Origin: an uncultured Aquabacterium sp.
GTDB taxonomy: Bacteria; Pseudomonadota; Gammaproteobacteria; Burkholderiales; Burkholderiaceae_C
Assembly: GCF_947366995.1 (NCBI RefSeq)
Contig: NZ_CANBCC010000007.1
Span: forward strand, 1 to 64,000
Direction: 5' to 3'
DNA: 64,000 nt
Shown piece after piece: positions 1 through 13,271 of this stretch (positions are counted from its first letter, which is position 1; each line of letters begins with the position of its first letter). A program made the translations under genes and the position numbers. Under the pieces are notes generated by a model. That model did no database searches. It was given only the letters and a program-made list of their open reading frames with translations, and had not been told where the DNA came from.

Positions 1-793
<793 letters not shown>

Positions 794-815
794 GGGGATG
801 AGGCGGTTGCGGTGC

Positions 816-1340
816 TCACGCACCGTCTTCGTAACGTTCGAGGCGGGCGTCGATCTCGTCGGTCAGACGGTCGATGAACATGAGGGCGCGCACTTCCTGA
901 GCAGCCTGGGCGGGGTTGCCGTCGACATCGAGCAGTTGGGTGACGCGGGCCAGACGCGCCTTGCGCTGAGCCGACACCTCGTCGGCCAGCGTCTGCACGG
1001 CGTCGACGTTGTCGGCCTCTTCCAGCGCTTCGCGCCACTGCATCTGCTGCATGAGGAAGTCGCCCGGCATGGCCGTGTTGCTCTCGGACTGCACCGGCAC
1101 GCCGGCAAGCTCGCACAGATAGGCCGCCCGCTTGAGCGGGTCCTTCAAACGCTGGTGGGCCTCGTTCACGCGCACCGCCCACTGCATGGCGATGCGCTGC
1201 GACGCGGCGCCATCGGCCGCAAAGCGGTCGGGGTGCACCTGCGCCTGCAGGGCTTTCCAGGCAGCATCGAGTTGCGCCCGGTCGAGCTGAAAGGCCTTGT
1301 GCAGGCCCAGGAGGGTGAAGTCGTCGGCGTCGATGTTCAT
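816..1340 (-). CDS. hscB: Fe-S co-chaperone HscB (J-domain)
   Basis: [42 protein letters not shown]-domain with HPD. Internal start preferred over the longer ORF. Confidence 0.93.
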   Translation of the reverse strand: MNIDADDFTLLGLHKAFQLDRAQLDAAWKALQAQVHPDRFAADGAASQRIAMQWAVRVNEAHQRLKDPLKRAAYLCELAGVPVQSESNTAMPGDFLMQQMQWREALEEADNVDAVQTLADEVSAQRKARLARVTQLLDVDGNPAQAAQEVRALMFIDRLTDEIDARLERYEDGA

Positions 1341-1476
1341 GGCCACAAACCTGTCCGGTCGAAAAAGCGAAACCCCACCACAGGGTGGGGCTTCATCCGA
1401 CGCAAGGCACTGCCTTGCCGGTGCGGGCGGGCCATCCCGGCGCCACGCGCGCACGGGGAGCCCGGATGCCCTCACC

Positions 1477-1887
1477 TCAGATGCGGAAGGACTCCCCGCA
1501 GCCGCAACGATCGCGCTCGTTGGGGTTGTTGAACTTGAAGCCTTCGTTCAGGCCCTCGCGCACGAAGTCGAGCTGCGTGCCGTCGATGTAGGGCAGGCTC
1601 TTGGGGTCGACGATGATCTTGACGCCCAGTTGCTCGAACACCTGGTCTTCCGGGTTCACCTCGTCGGCGAACTCGATCTTGTAGGCCAGACCCGAGCAGC
1701 CGGTGGTCTTGACGCCCAGGCGCACGCCCACGCCCTTGCCGCGGCGGGCAATGTAGCGGGTGATGTGGCGTGCGGCCGCCTCGGTGAGACCGACGGACAT
1801 GGTCTCGGAGACCGGGGCGATCTCGGCGAGCGGCCCGTTGCCCGGGCCACTGGTGCACGAAGCAGCGGTGGCAGTGTCAGCCTGCAT
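1477..1887 (-). CDS. iscA: Iron-sulfur assembly protein IscA
   Basis: [25 protein letters not shown]...CGCGESFRI, an A-type carrier with C...CxC. Start could also be [12 protein letters not shown] at 1800. Confidence 0.93.
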   Translation of the reverse strand: MQADTATAASCTSGPGNGPLAEIAPVSETMSVGLTEAAARHITRYIARRGKGVGVRLGVKTTGCSGLAYKIEFADEVNPEDQVFEQLGVKIIVDPKSLPYIDGTQLDFVREGLNEGFKFNNPNERDRCGCGESFRI

Positions 1888-2263
1888 TCTTGGCCTTGTA
1901 GTCGTTGACGGCGGCTTTGATCGCATCTTCCGCCAGGATGGAGCAGTGGATCTTGACCGGAGGCAAGGCCAGCTCTTCCGCGATGGCGGTGTTCTTGATC
2001 TCGAGCGCCTCGTCCAGCGTCTTGCCGCGCACCCATTCGGTGACCAGCGAGCTCGACGCGATGGCCGAACCGCAGCCGTAGGTCTTGAAACGGGCGTCTT
2101 CGATCACGCCGGTGGACGGGTTGACCTTGATCTGCAGCTTCATCACGTCGCCGCAGGCCGGGGCGCCGACCATGCCGGTGCCGACCGACTCGTCGCCCTT
2201 GTCGAACGAGCCCACGTTGCGGGGGTTTTCGTAGTGGTCAATGACCTTGTCGCTGTATGCCAT
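1877..2263 (-). CDS. iscU: Fe-S cluster scaffold IscU
   Basis: [47 protein letters not shown], the IscU signature. Confidence 0.97.
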   Translation of the reverse strand: MAYSDKVIDHYENPRNVGSFDKGDESVGTGMVGAPACGDVMKLQIKVNPSTGVIEDARFKTYGCGSAIASSSLVTEWVRGKTLDEALEIKNTAIAEELALPPVKIHCSILAEDAIKAAVNDYKAKNAG

Positions 2264-2281
2264 GGTGATACTCCGGTTCGA

Positions 2282-3502
2282 TCAGTGCGCCGACCACTGA
2301 ATGGTGTTCAGGTCGATGCCATCCTTGTACATGTCCCACAGGGGCGAGAGCTCGCGCAGCTTGGCGACGCGCTCCTTCAGGGTCGTCACCACGAAGTCGA
2401 TTTCTTCTTCGGTGGTGAAGCGGCCGATGGTCATGCGCAGGGAACTGTGGGCCAGCTCGTCGCTGCGGCCCAGGGCGCGCAGCACATAGCTGGGCTCGAG
2501 GCTGGCCGAGGTACAGGCCGAGCCCGACGACACGGCGATGCCCTTGATGCCCATGATCAGCGACTCGCCTTCGACGAAGTTGAACGAGACATTGAGGTTG
2601 TGGGGCACACGGCGCTCGAGGTCGCCATTCAGGAAGATCTGCTCGATTTCCTGCAGGCCATTCCACAGGCGCTGGCGCAGGGCCAGCACGCGGGCGTTCT
2701 CGGCCTGCATTTCTTCCTTTGCGATGCGGAAGGCTTCGCCCATGCCGACGATCTGGTGCGTGGGCAGGGTGCCCGAGCGCATGCCACGCTCGTGGCCGCC
2801 GCCGTGCATCTGCGCTTCGATGCGGATGCGCGGCTTGCGGCGCACGTACAGCGCACCGATGCCCTTGGGGCCGTAGGTCTTGTGCGAAGCCAGGCTCATC
2901 AGATCGACCGGCAGGGTGTTGAGGTCGATCTCGACCTTGCCGGTGGCCTGGGCGGCGTCCACGTGGAAGACGATGCCCTTCTCACGACACAGCGCGCCGA
3001 TGGCCGGGATGTCCTGGATCACGCCGATCTCGTTGTTGACCATCATCACCGAGATGAGGATGGTGTCCGGGCGGATGGCGGCCTTCAGCACGTCGAAGTC
3101 CAGCAGGCCGTCTTCCTTGACGTCGAGGTAGGTGGCTTCGAAACCCTGGCGCTCGAGTTCACGCACGGTGTCGAGCACGGCCTTGTGCTCGGTCTTGACC
3201 GTGATGATGTGCTTGCCGCGGGTCTTGTAGAAGTGCGCGGCGCCCTTGATGGCCAGGTTGTTCGACTCGGTGGCACCCGAAGTCCAGACAATCTCGCGCG
3301 GGTCGGCACCGATCAGGTCGGCCACCTGGACGCGGGCCTTCTCGACGGCCTCTTCCGCTTCCCAGCCGTAGGCGTGGGTGCGGGACGCCGGATTGCCGAA
3401 GTGCTCACGCAGCCAGGGAATCATGGCGTCCACCACGCGCGGGTCGACCGGGGTCGTCGCGCCGTAGTCCATGTAGATCGGGAAGTGCGGGGTCATGTCC
3501 AT
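2282..3502 (-). CDS. iscS: Cysteine desulfurase IscS
   Basis: [20 protein letters not shown]...[24 protein letters not shown]-dependent desulfurase with active-site loop. Confidence 0.97.
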   Translation of the reverse strand: MDMTPHFPIYMDYGATTPVDPRVVDAMIPWLREHFGNPASRTHAYGWEAEEAVEKARVQVADLIGADPREIVWTSGATESNNLAIKGAAHFYKTRGKHIITVKTEHKAVLDTVRELERQGFEATYLDVKEDGLLDFDVLKAAIRPDTILISVMMVNNEIGVIQDIPAIGALCREKGIVFHVDAAQATGKVEIDLNTLPVDLMSLASHKTYGPKGIGALYVRRKPRIRIEAQMHGGGHERGMRSGTLPTHQIVGMGEAFRIAKEEMQAENARVLALRQRLWNGLQEIEQIFLNGDLERRVPHNLNVSFNFVEGESLIMGIKGIAVSSGSACTSASLEPSYVLRALGRSDELAHSSLRMTIGRFTTEEEIDFVVTTLKERVAKLRELSPLWDMYKDGIDLNTIQWSAH

Positions 3503-3656
3503 GATGGGGACTCAAACAGGCTGGCGCCAGGGCACCTGCGGCCATCGGCCGACGGCGCACACGTCGCTGGTTCTTCTTGTGGGCTGTGGGGCAGCGTAAA
3601 ACGTTCGATTATCGCGTCTGGCGTCCGCCGGCAGGCACCGGCGGCGGCCAAGGCCC

Positions 3657-4190
3657 TCATTTTGTGAGGGCCGCTCCGAGCGCAAAAACGGAATTCGGGG
3701 CGGTGACCTTGATCGGTTTGACCACCGGCTGCGTGGAAATCGCGCGCTTGATGGGCTGGGCTTCGACCGACACACCCTTGGCAATCTGGTCTTCCACCAG
3801 CTTCTTCAGGCTGATCGAGTCGAGGTATTCGATCATCTTGTTGTTGAGCGCCGTCCAGAGGTCGTGCGTCATGCAGCGGCCGCCGTCGTCGCCCATGCAG
3901 TTTTCCTTGCCGCCACAACCGGTGGCGTCGATGGGCTCGTCAACCGCGACGATGATGTCGGCCACGGTGATGTCTTCGGCCTTGCGGCCCAGCGAATAGC
4001 CGCCGCCGGGGCCCCGCGTGCTTTCCACCAGTTCATGGCGGCGCAGCTTGCCGAACAGTTGCTCGAGGTAGGACAGCGAAATCTGCTGGCGCTGGCTGAT
4101 GGCCGCCAGGGCCACCGGGCCGGTGTGCTCGCGCAGGGCCAGGTCAATCATCGCGGTGACCGCAAAACGGCCTTTGGTCGTCAAACGCAT
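3657..4190 (-). CDS. iscR: Rrf2-family Fe-S regulator IscR
   Basis: MRLTTKGRFAVTAMIDLALRE...; Cys ligands within CGGKENCMGDDGGRCMTHDLW; first gene of the isc operon. Confidence 0.96.
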   Translation of the reverse strand: MRLTTKGRFAVTAMIDLALREHTGPVALAAISQRQQISLSYLEQLFGKLRRHELVESTRGPGGGYSLGRKAEDITVADIIVAVDEPIDATGCGGKENCMGDDGGRCMTHDLWTALNNKMIEYLDSISLKKLVEDQIAKGVSVEAQPIKRAISTQPVVKPIKVTAPNSVFALGAALTK

Positions 4191-4306
4191 GGCTAACTCC
4201 TTGGTCAGGAACTCGGAAAGGCGCGGGAGACGCCCAGGTGACCGTCGTGCGACCCAGCAGGATCACTGCCAGTTCCGGATAACCCTATTTCCGAGTGATT
4301 AGCTCG

Positions 4307-4340
4307 ATTATAGAGATCCCCACTGTTTTTGTCAACTACA
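4307..4340 (-). promoter_or_regulatory. isc operon sigma70 promoter overlapped by an IscR type-1-like site
   Basis: Minus strand: TTGACA (4335-4330), 17-nt spacer, TATAAT (4312-4307), both hexamers perfect consensus. The overlapping GTAGTTGACAAAAACAGTGGGGAT resembles the IscR type-1 consensus ATASYYGACTRwwwYAGTCRRSTAT. Confidence 0.82.
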
Positions 4341-4460
4341 CATGCGGGGTTACCCCTGCAATTGATGTCGATTGCGCCGATAGCCTGACTCAATGGTCGC
4401 GTCAGGCCCCCCCTGCATGCCAGCAAATGGCGATCCCGAGGGTGAAGTCGTCAGCCGAGG

Positions 4461-4718
4461 TCAGGCCGCCTGCTGTGCGCGCTCGACGCGCGTCAGACGC
4501 AGGTCGCGGCCGGGCGCCACAAACACGCCCTCTTCGGGCATGTCGAGCCGCTCTCCGTTGGCGAGCCGGAACTCGACCAGCCCGGTCGGCTCCCATTGCC
4601 CGAACGGGTCGGAGCCAACCGGCAGTCTGACGAGGTGTTCAAAGGCGTGCACAGTGTGCAGACGTCCTTGCGGGTCGCGGGCACACAGGGTGTCCAGGCG
4701 ATGCAGTTGCTTGTCCAT
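4461..4718 (-). CDS. Small conserved-looking protein, unknown function
   Basis: 85 aa, MDKQLHRLDTLCARDPQGRLHTVHAFEHLVRL..., coding-like composition in a gap between annotated genes. Confidence 0.5.
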   Translation of the reverse strand: MDKQLHRLDTLCARDPQGRLHTVHAFEHLVRLPVGSDPFGQWEPTGLVEFRLANGERLDMPEEGVFVAPGRDLRLTRVERAQQAA

Positions 4719-4808
4719 GATGGAACTCCTGCCTGAACGGCTGGCCCACCACCGCGACGGGCCATGACCGGAGGACGACTGTACGCCCGCGTGCGGGCCT
4801 GCACAACG

Positions 4809-5978
4809 TCAGTCAGTGTGCGCAGTGCGGCCATGTACGCGCCGCGCTGCCTGCACGCCCGCGGCACGGCGTTTGTGCCGCCACCGCCAGAATCCTGTCA
4901 CGCCGAGCAACAGCGGCAGCACCCCGCTGAGCAGGATGAGGATGCGCCCCGGCCAGCCGGCCACTTCGCCGTTGTGCAGGGGGTGGAGCCAGGCAAACAA
5001 CGTGTCGGCAGCACCGGCGCTCAAGCCGTCTCGCACGCCGATGACCTCGCCGGTGGCCGCATCCAGCCATACCTGGGTGCGCGGAAACCGCCGGCTGGGC
5101 TCGCCCGCCTGCCACAACTGCACCCGCAACAGCCCGCCCGCGCGGGGTGCCGACTCGACCCAGCGGGGCTGCGCGCCGGGAAAGATGCCTTGCGCCACGT
5201 TCACCGCCTGCGTCAGCGCCATCACCGGCAGACCGCTGACCTGCACCGGCGGCGGCTGGAACACCGGCGACACGTGGTTCAGCCAGGGCGTGATCTGACG
5301 CTGCCAGGTCAACAGCACCCCGGTCAGGCACAGCATCAGCAACAGCACGGCCCCGCCGGCCCCCGCCAGCTTGTGCAGGTCGTACACGCGGCGCTCCGGA
5401 GCGGCATCGCGCTTGAACGACCACGCCTGGGCCCATCGCCCCGAGCGGGGCCACCACAGCACCAGCCCGCTCACCAGCGACACCGTCATGAGCACGCCGA
5501 GCACACCGACGGCATGCCGCCCCGGCGTGTCGAGCAGCAGGCTGTAGTGCAGGTCGTAGAGCCAGGTCCACGGCTCCTGGCCCCAGAAGGCGGTGTGGTG
5601 CACGCGCTGCCCGGCGGTGTCCAGCCAAACCATGCGCGGCGCGAAGCTCTGGCCGCGGGTTTCAGCGGGGTGCAGGTAGCGGACCACCACGGGGTCGCCC
5701 GCATTCAGCGGCAACTCGATGCGCCAGGGGCCATCGCGCGTGGGCTCGCTGGCGTGCAGCGTCGTCAGCACGGCGTCGAGATCGACGGGTGCGGGCTGCC
5801 CGTGCGCTGCCGGCACCGGTCGACCTGCGTTGAGCAGCTCGCGGTACACCACGAGCACGCTGCCGCTCAAGCCCATCAGCACCCAGAACACCAGCAAGGC
5901 CAGCCCCAGCCAGCGATGGATCTGCATCCACCGCCCCCGCGCCCGATTGCCAGGCGCACCTTTGCGCATCCCGTGCAT
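4809..5978 (-). CDS. PepSY-associated TM (iron-regulated membrane) protein
   Basis: MQIHRWLGLALLVFWVLMGLSGSVLVVYRELLN..., 4-TM PepSY architecture; directly downstream of a TonB receptor gene. Confidence 0.88.
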   Translation of the reverse strand: MHGMRKGAPGNRARGRWMQIHRWLGLALLVFWVLMGLSGSVLVVYRELLNAGRPVPAAHGQPAPVDLDAVLTTLHASEPTRDGPWRIELPLNAGDPVVVRYLHPAETRGQSFAPRMVWLDTAGQRVHHTAFWGQEPWTWLYDLHYSLLLDTPGRHAVGVLGVLMTVSLVSGLVLWWPRSGRWAQAWSFKRDAAPERRVYDLHKLAGAGGAVLLLMLCLTGVLLTWQRQITPWLNHVSPVFQPPPVQVSGLPVMALTQAVNVAQGIFPGAQPRWVESAPRAGGLLRVQLWQAGEPSRRFPRTQVWLDAATGEVIGVRDGLSAGAADTLFAWLHPLHNGEVAGWPGRILILLSGVLPLLLGVTGFWRWRHKRRAAGVQAARRVHGRTAHTD

Positions 5979-5980
5979 GG

Positions 5981-8041
5981 TCAGAAGCCCAGTTGCGCGG
6001 CCAGCGTCACGGCCCGGCCATCGGCCGGCGCATGCAAGCTCTGGCTGCCGTCCCACCACACGTATTCATGCCGACGATCGAACAGGTTCTTCACCTGCAG
6101 ATCCAGGGTGAGCGTGGGTGACCAGCGATGACGCACCTGCAGGTCGGCCACCACGAACTGGCCATATCGGCCGTGGCTGTTGCTCTGTTCCAGGTGGTAG
6201 CTGCTCTGTGCCCGGGCAGCCAGTGTGCCTTCCCAGTCATCGCGCGGCTGCCAGCGCAAGCCCAGCGCTGCCAGCGCATGGGGCACGTGGTCCACCTCCT
6301 TGCCGCGGGTCAGGGGCGCGGAGGGGTCCGGGTCGACGATGCGGGCGCGCTGCAGCGTCAGGCTGGCCCAGGCACTGAGGCGCTCCTGCAAACGGGCGTT
6401 GAGCTGCAGGTCCTGACCGTCGCGCCGCGTGCGGCCCAGGTTGGCGGAGTCGTTGGAAGGGTCGTTCAAGCGGCGATAGACCTCGTCCGAGGCGATCTGC
6501 GTCCAGCTTGCCAGGCGCCCCTCCAGCCAGTCGGCCACGCGGAACTTCCAGCCCAGCTCCCACCCTTCGTTGATCGAGGGCGCGAGGTCCGTCGTGCGCG
6601 GGGGCACAAGGTAGCTCGCGGCGCCCACGCCGATCTGGAAAGTGCGACCCCAGTTGGCATACACGCTGTGCGCCTTCACGGGCGCATAGACCACGCTCAG
6701 TTTGGGCTGCCGGATGTTGCCGTAGTCGTTGATGCCCAGCGTGCGGCCGTTCAGGCCATCGCGCAGGCTGCCTGAGAAGCGATCGACTCGCCAGGCTGGC
6801 AAGACGGTCCATGCCGGATGAGGTTTGATCACGGCCTGGACATATGCCCCGGTGTTGTCGAGCGCGAAGGCCTGATCGCGCGTCTGGCTCTGGCGCTGCT
6901 GGCTTGCGGTGAGGTAGCGCAGGCTGGCGTTGTCCTGCCACTCACGCTGCACCCCGGCCTCAAGCTGCAGCAGGGGGTGAACCCGCCATGTGACGCTGCC
7001 CAGCATGCCGCGGTGGGTTTCCTGCACCCGCCTTTCCTGCTGGCTCACGCTGCCCGAGAAGGTCACGTAGCGGCGATCGTCGAGTTCGTTGCGCCAGGCG
7101 CGTGCCGACCAGGTGACACCGCCCGCGCCCTCTCCTTCTGCGTGCAGGCTCAGCTGGTTCATGCGCCGCAGGTCGTCATCGGTGGCGTTCCATGCGGCCG
7201 ATTGCCGGCGGTCGGCAAGGCGCTGCGCCCGCGTCAGGTATCCGGGCTCGTCGGCATGGGCCTCATGGCTGCGTGCCACCAGCCCAGCCCGCCAACCGAG
7301 GCCTTGCGGCTCGTAGAACCACTTCCCTGCAAAGGTGCGCTTGTCGCTCTCTGCGTGGTCGCGGTAGCCCGCACTGCGGCGTACTCCGAGAAAGTAGTTC
7401 TGCTGCCAGCCGGTATCGGTCTGCAAGGCCTTGGCAACCTGCACCTCGCCGGCACCGAACTGCCCGACGCTGACACGGGCCGCGCCGTCGTTGCCCCCCT
7501 GCCGCGTGATGACCTGCGCATGGCCGGCGATGGCATGCAGCCCCCAGCGGGGATCGTTCGTGCCGCGCACCACCTCGATGCGCTCGATCTCCAGCGGCGA
7601 CACCATGTCCAGATACGGCATGTTGCCGTCGTTGCTGTTGGACGGAATGCCATCGATCAGCAGCTTGACGGCATTGATGTTGCCTTCGCCGTTGAAGCCG
7701 CGGAAGGAGGGCTTGCCGGACGTGGTGCCCTGACGGAACTCGGTGAGCATGACGCCCGGCACGGCGCTGAACAACTCCCATGACTGGTCGACGCTGCGCG
7801 CCTGGATCACGTCGGCGTTGACGAGGTCGACCGACGCGGCCAGTCGCCGGCTGGCCAGCAGACTGGGTCGGCTGGCCGTGACGCCGACTTGGCCCAGGGT
7901 GAGCGAGCCGGCGTCACCCGGGGCCAGGTCGGCAGAAGGCGAGGAAGGCGTTGCCGGGTCGGCGGCAGACGCCCGAATGGGCTGGATGGAGAGCAGCGCG
8001 GCGGCCCACAGGGCCGTGATGCGGCAAGAGGCAATGGACAT
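5981..8041 (-). CDS. TonB-dependent outer-membrane receptor
   Basis: Plug domain (SWELFSAVPGVMLTEFRQGTTSGKPSFRGFNGEGNINAVKLLIDGIPSN...IERIEVVRG) and terminal aromatic (AAQLGF). Confidence 0.9.
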   Translation of the reverse strand: MSIASCRITALWAAALLSIQPIRASAADPATPSSPSADLAPGDAGSLTLGQVGVTASRPSLLASRRLAASVDLVNADVIQARSVDQSWELFSAVPGVMLTEFRQGTTSGKPSFRGFNGEGNINAVKLLIDGIPSNSNDGNMPYLDMVSPLEIERIEVVRGTNDPRWGLHAIAGHAQVITRQGGNDGAARVSVGQFGAGEVQVAKALQTDTGWQQNYFLGVRRSAGYRDHAESDKRTFAGKWFYEPQGLGWRAGLVARSHEAHADEPGYLTRAQRLADRRQSAAWNATDDDLRRMNQLSLHAEGEGAGGVTWSARAWRNELDDRRYVTFSGSVSQQERRVQETHRGMLGSVTWRVHPLLQLEAGVQREWQDNASLRYLTASQQRQSQTRDQAFALDNTGAYVQAVIKPHPAWTVLPAWRVDRFSGSLRDGLNGRTLGINDYGNIRQPKLSVVYAPVKAHSVYANWGRTFQIGVGAASYLVPPRTTDLAPSINEGWELGWKFRVADWLEGRLASWTQIASDEVYRRLNDPSNDSANLGRTRRDGQDLQLNARLQERLSAWASLTLQRARIVDPDPSAPLTRGKEVDHVPHALAALGLRWQPRDDWEGTLAARAQSSYHLEQSNSHGRYGQFVVADLQVRHRWSPTLTLDLQVKNLFDRRHEYVWWDGSQSLHAPADGRAVTLAAQLGF

Positions 8042-8185
8042 GGTGGTAGCAAGCTGAATGGCCACGGACCGGGGGCGGCCTCGTGGGCCGGCGGTCGCGT
8101 CGAGCGCGGTCATGCAGTCGGCAACAGCCGGCATGACGGCGAGCAGACGCCAGCGCCCAGGCACCCGCGCCCGGGGCGGCGCACA

Positions 8186-8599
8186 TCAGGCTTGCAAGGG
8201 TGGGCCTGTGGACCAGGGCGCGGCCCACGCGAACAGCGGCCGCGGCGCCTGAAGGAACAAGGCAGGCAGGTGCCCGCCCGAACCGAGCCACACCGGAACC
8301 CGGGGCACCGCGGGCGGCGGGGCCCACCCCGCGTGCTGGAGCCCGCACAGCGGGCAATCGTCCTGGGCCGCATAGAGGGCCGCACGGGATTCGTCGCCGC
8401 CCCCATCGACCCGCATCAGGCGCACCGACTGGTGGGCTTCGCTGCTGCCACACACCACCTGCCACACAGGCACACCGGCCGCCGACTGCAGCAGCCGCGT
8501 CAGCGTGGGGGCGAGCACGGCCACGCACACCCAGGCCAGCACCAGCGGGGCGAGCCAGCGGGCGCGACGCAGCGGTGATGAAGGCGGGGCCAAACGCAT
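8186..8599 (-). CDS. DUF2946-like membrane protein
   Basis: N-terminal TM, DCPLC motif and C-terminal proline-rich tail; same layout as the 58820-59230 protein (DCPYC). Confidence 0.7.
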   Translation of the reverse strand: MRLAPPSSPLRRARWLAPLVLAWVCVAVLAPTLTRLLQSAAGVPVWQVVCGSSEAHQSVRLMRVDGGGDESRAALYAAQDDCPLCGLQHAGWAPPPAVPRVPVWLGSGGHLPALFLQAPRPLFAWAAPWSTGPPLQA

Positions 8600-8664
8600 G
8601 AGGGCAGTGTAGCGGGCTCACGCCCACCCACTGCCCTCTTCGCTCAAGACGCTAACCGCGTGGC

Positions 8665-10890
8665 TCAGCTGCCGATGCGGCCGCCGTCGTCCTTGGTGAT
8701 CATCACCGTGGCCGAACGCGGACGCGCCGTGTTGCCACCTGCGCCGTAACCCGAGTTGCCGGGCCAGTGGCTGCCGTAGGTGCTGCGGTTGTTCACGTCG
8801 GTGGTGTCTTCGCCCGGGTGCTGCACGTTGATGAACATCACCTTGCCGTCCGGCGTTTCAGCCAGGCCGGTGATCTCGCACTGCGACGGCCCCACCAGGA
8901 AGCGCTTCAACGTCGACTCGGTCGGCTTCTTGCCCACCTTGGTCGTGACGGAGGTCGCGCCGTAGTTCAGCGTCACGTTGCTGCCGTCACCTACCGTGCC
9001 CGGCACGCCCGCCAGCATCATGCAGTTCGTGACGTCGGTGTAGGCGCCGTCGTCGGTCTGGATCCAGCAGATACCGGTGGCCTTGCTGAACACCAGGCCG
9101 TCCGGGCTGGAGAAGTCCTGGTCGTCGGTCAGGCTCGACAGGTTGATCAGCGTGGGCGAAGCGGCCGATTCGGCACCGAACAGGTACACGTCCCACGTGA
9201 AGGTGAGCGCGCCCGGCTCGCCGCCGGCTTCCTTGATGCGCACGATGTGGCCGTTGACGTTGCCCGACTGGGTGGTGCTCACGCCCTTGATGTCGGTGTA
9301 GCCGCGAGGGTTGGCGGCGTCCACACCCAGCTGGCTGCCGGTGGGGCTGACACGGCGGTTGCTGTTGTTCGTCATGGTGAAGTACACCTCGCCCGTGGTC
9401 GGGTGGGTGCCACACCATTCGGGGCGGTCCATCTTGGTCGCGCCCACGGCATCGGCTGCCAGGCGGCTGTGGATGGCGACATCGCCCTCGTCATCGAAGA
9501 CGTAGGTGGTGTAGCCGGCCACGGTCGGGTTGTTCAGGCTCAGCTCGACCCAGTCGCCCGAACCATCGCTGTTGAACTTGGCGACGTACAGCTTGCCGCT
9601 GTCCAGGTACTTGTCGCCGGTGGCCACGCGGTTGGCGGGGTTGGCATCGGCAGCAGACCAGGTGGCCGTGCTCACGAACTTGTAGACATACTCGCCACGC
9701 GAATCGTCGCCCATGTAGACGGCCAGCGGCTTGCCCACCACCGGGTTGGAGAAGGCTGCGCTTTCGTGGGCGAAGCGGCCCAGGGCGGTGCGCTTCTTAA
9801 TCACCGAGGTGGCGCTGTACGGATCGATTTCGGTCATGTAGCCCTGACCGTTGATCTCGAAGCGGTAGTCTTCGCTGCCATCGGCCGCCGCGGCCGGGTT
9901 CAGCGTCATGTCCCAGCGCGCGTACTTGTCGTCCGAGCCAGCGGTCTCCCAGTTGTAGCGGCTGGCACCTTCGCCACGGCCATAGCGGTTGAGTGCCACG
10001 TTGGCGTCTGCGCCCAGCACCGTGGCGCGGTTGGTGGCGTCGCCCGCGGTGCGCTTGAAGTAGCCCGCCCAGTTCTCTTCACCGGTCAGCAGCGTGCCCC
10101 ACGGGGTCTTGCCGGTGCCGCAGTTGTTCAGCGTGCCACGGGTCTTGGTGCCGTCGGCCGAGAACTTCGTCACCAGCTTGGCGTTGCCACGGGCCGGGCC
10201 GGCGATCTCGATCTCGGTCAGGCCGGTGATGCGGCGGTTGAAGGCCGAATCCAGCACCAGGGCGAACTTGCCATTGGTCTTCTTGAACTCGGTGATGGCC
10301 ACGCCATGGGCGTCGACCTCGATGTCGACTTCAGAAGCCACGCGGTTCGCGCCAGCGGTCGGCCCGTTGGCGTGCAGGAACAGCGGGGTGATGTACTCGT
10401 GGTTCATGCCCAGCAGGCAACGGTCGCTGCTGTTGGCGTCCGGCGTGCCGGTGGCCGACAGGCCAAAGTAGTCCATGCCGTCGTGGCAGTCGCCGCTGCG
10501 GCGGTCGTAACGGGTGTTCAGGCCGTCGTCGGTGTAGGCGGGCACATCCGAGAACAGGCGGTCGCCCGTGGCCAGCACCACGGTGGCGGTGTAGCCGGCC
10601 GGCACGGTCACGGTGTCGGCCAGCGTCTTGGCCACAGCACCGAAAGCCAGCAGGCGTTCCGTGGAGCCGGCCGGCGCGGTCGTCGCCGGGGTGTCATCGC
10701 CCCCACCGCCACCGCACGCGGTGAGCGACAGGCCACCGAAGGCCGCCGTCATCGCGGTGCCCAGGCTGCCACGCAGGATGCTGCGGCGGCTCAGGCGCGC
10801 CTGAAGCACGGCATCGAACGTCGGGTTGTTCGTGGTGTTGGAATCTTCGTTGTCGAAATCGGGGACGGACAGGTCGGTTCGTTTGTTCAT
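8665..10890 (-). CDS. PhoX-family (DUF839) phosphatase, predicted Tat lipoprotein
   Basis: SRRSILRGSLGTAMTAAFGGLSLTACGGGG (Tat motif plus lipobox); CHDGMDYFGL...LLGMNHEYITP; GTLLTGEENWAGYF; ends NVQHPGEDT...VMITKDDGGRIGS. Confidence 0.9.
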   Translation of the reverse strand: MNKRTDLSVPDFDNEDSNTTNNPTFDAVLQARLSRRSILRGSLGTAMTAAFGGLSLTACGGGGGDDTPATTAPAGSTERLLAFGAVAKTLADTVTVPAGYTATVVLATGDRLFSDVPAYTDDGLNTRYDRRSGDCHDGMDYFGLSATGTPDANSSDRCLLGMNHEYITPLFLHANGPTAGANRVASEVDIEVDAHGVAITEFKKTNGKFALVLDSAFNRRITGLTEIEIAGPARGNAKLVTKFSADGTKTRGTLNNCGTGKTPWGTLLTGEENWAGYFKRTAGDATNRATVLGADANVALNRYGRGEGASRYNWETAGSDDKYARWDMTLNPAAAADGSEDYRFEINGQGYMTEIDPYSATSVIKKRTALGRFAHESAAFSNPVVGKPLAVYMGDDSRGEYVYKFVSTATWSAADANPANRVATGDKYLDSGKLYVAKFNSDGSGDWVELSLNNPTVAGYTTYVFDDEGDVAIHSRLAADAVGATKMDRPEWCGTHPTTGEVYFTMTNNSNRRVSPTGSQLGVDAANPRGYTDIKGVSTTQSGNVNGHIVRIKEAGGEPGALTFTWDVYLFGAESAASPTLINLSSLTDDQDFSSPDGLVFSKATGICWIQTDDGAYTDVTNCMMLAGVPGTVGDGSNVTLNYGATSVTTKVGKKPTESTLKRFLVGPSQCEITGLAETPDGKVMFINVQHPGEDTTDVNNRSTYGSHWPGNSGYGAGGNTARPRSATVMITKDDGGRIGS

Positions 10891-10923
10891 GACTGCGTGG
10901 TTACTGCGGTGAGGAGCCCGCAG

Positions 10924-10970
10924 ATTAGTAACCACACATGGGTGACACCTCGGTGATGGTTTCATGACAC
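10924..10970 (-). promoter_or_regulatory. Tandem Pho-box-like array plus -10 upstream of the PhoX-family gene
   Basis: Minus strand GTGTCAT-GAAA-CCATCAC-CGAG-GTGTCAC: three heptamers with exact 11-bp phasing, then 11 nt, then TACTAAT. Matches the Pho box layout CTGTCAT-N4-CTGTCAY. Confidence 0.7.
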
Positions 10971-10999
10971 CACCGAGACAGCCCCGTCTTCCGGACAGA

Positions 11000-13162
<2,163 letters not shown>

Positions 13163-13271
13163 AGTGGGAATAAAATAAAGGGTTTGCCCGATTCCTCTTT
13201 CGTTACAGAGGTGGCCACAAGCCTCGGGACAAGACCCTTCAGATTACCGCAACCGACCGGAGACTGCTTGC

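Noticed and set aside
4205-4426. 73-aa ORF upstream of iscR
   Set aside because: Covers the isc promoter/IscR site and has no coding features.
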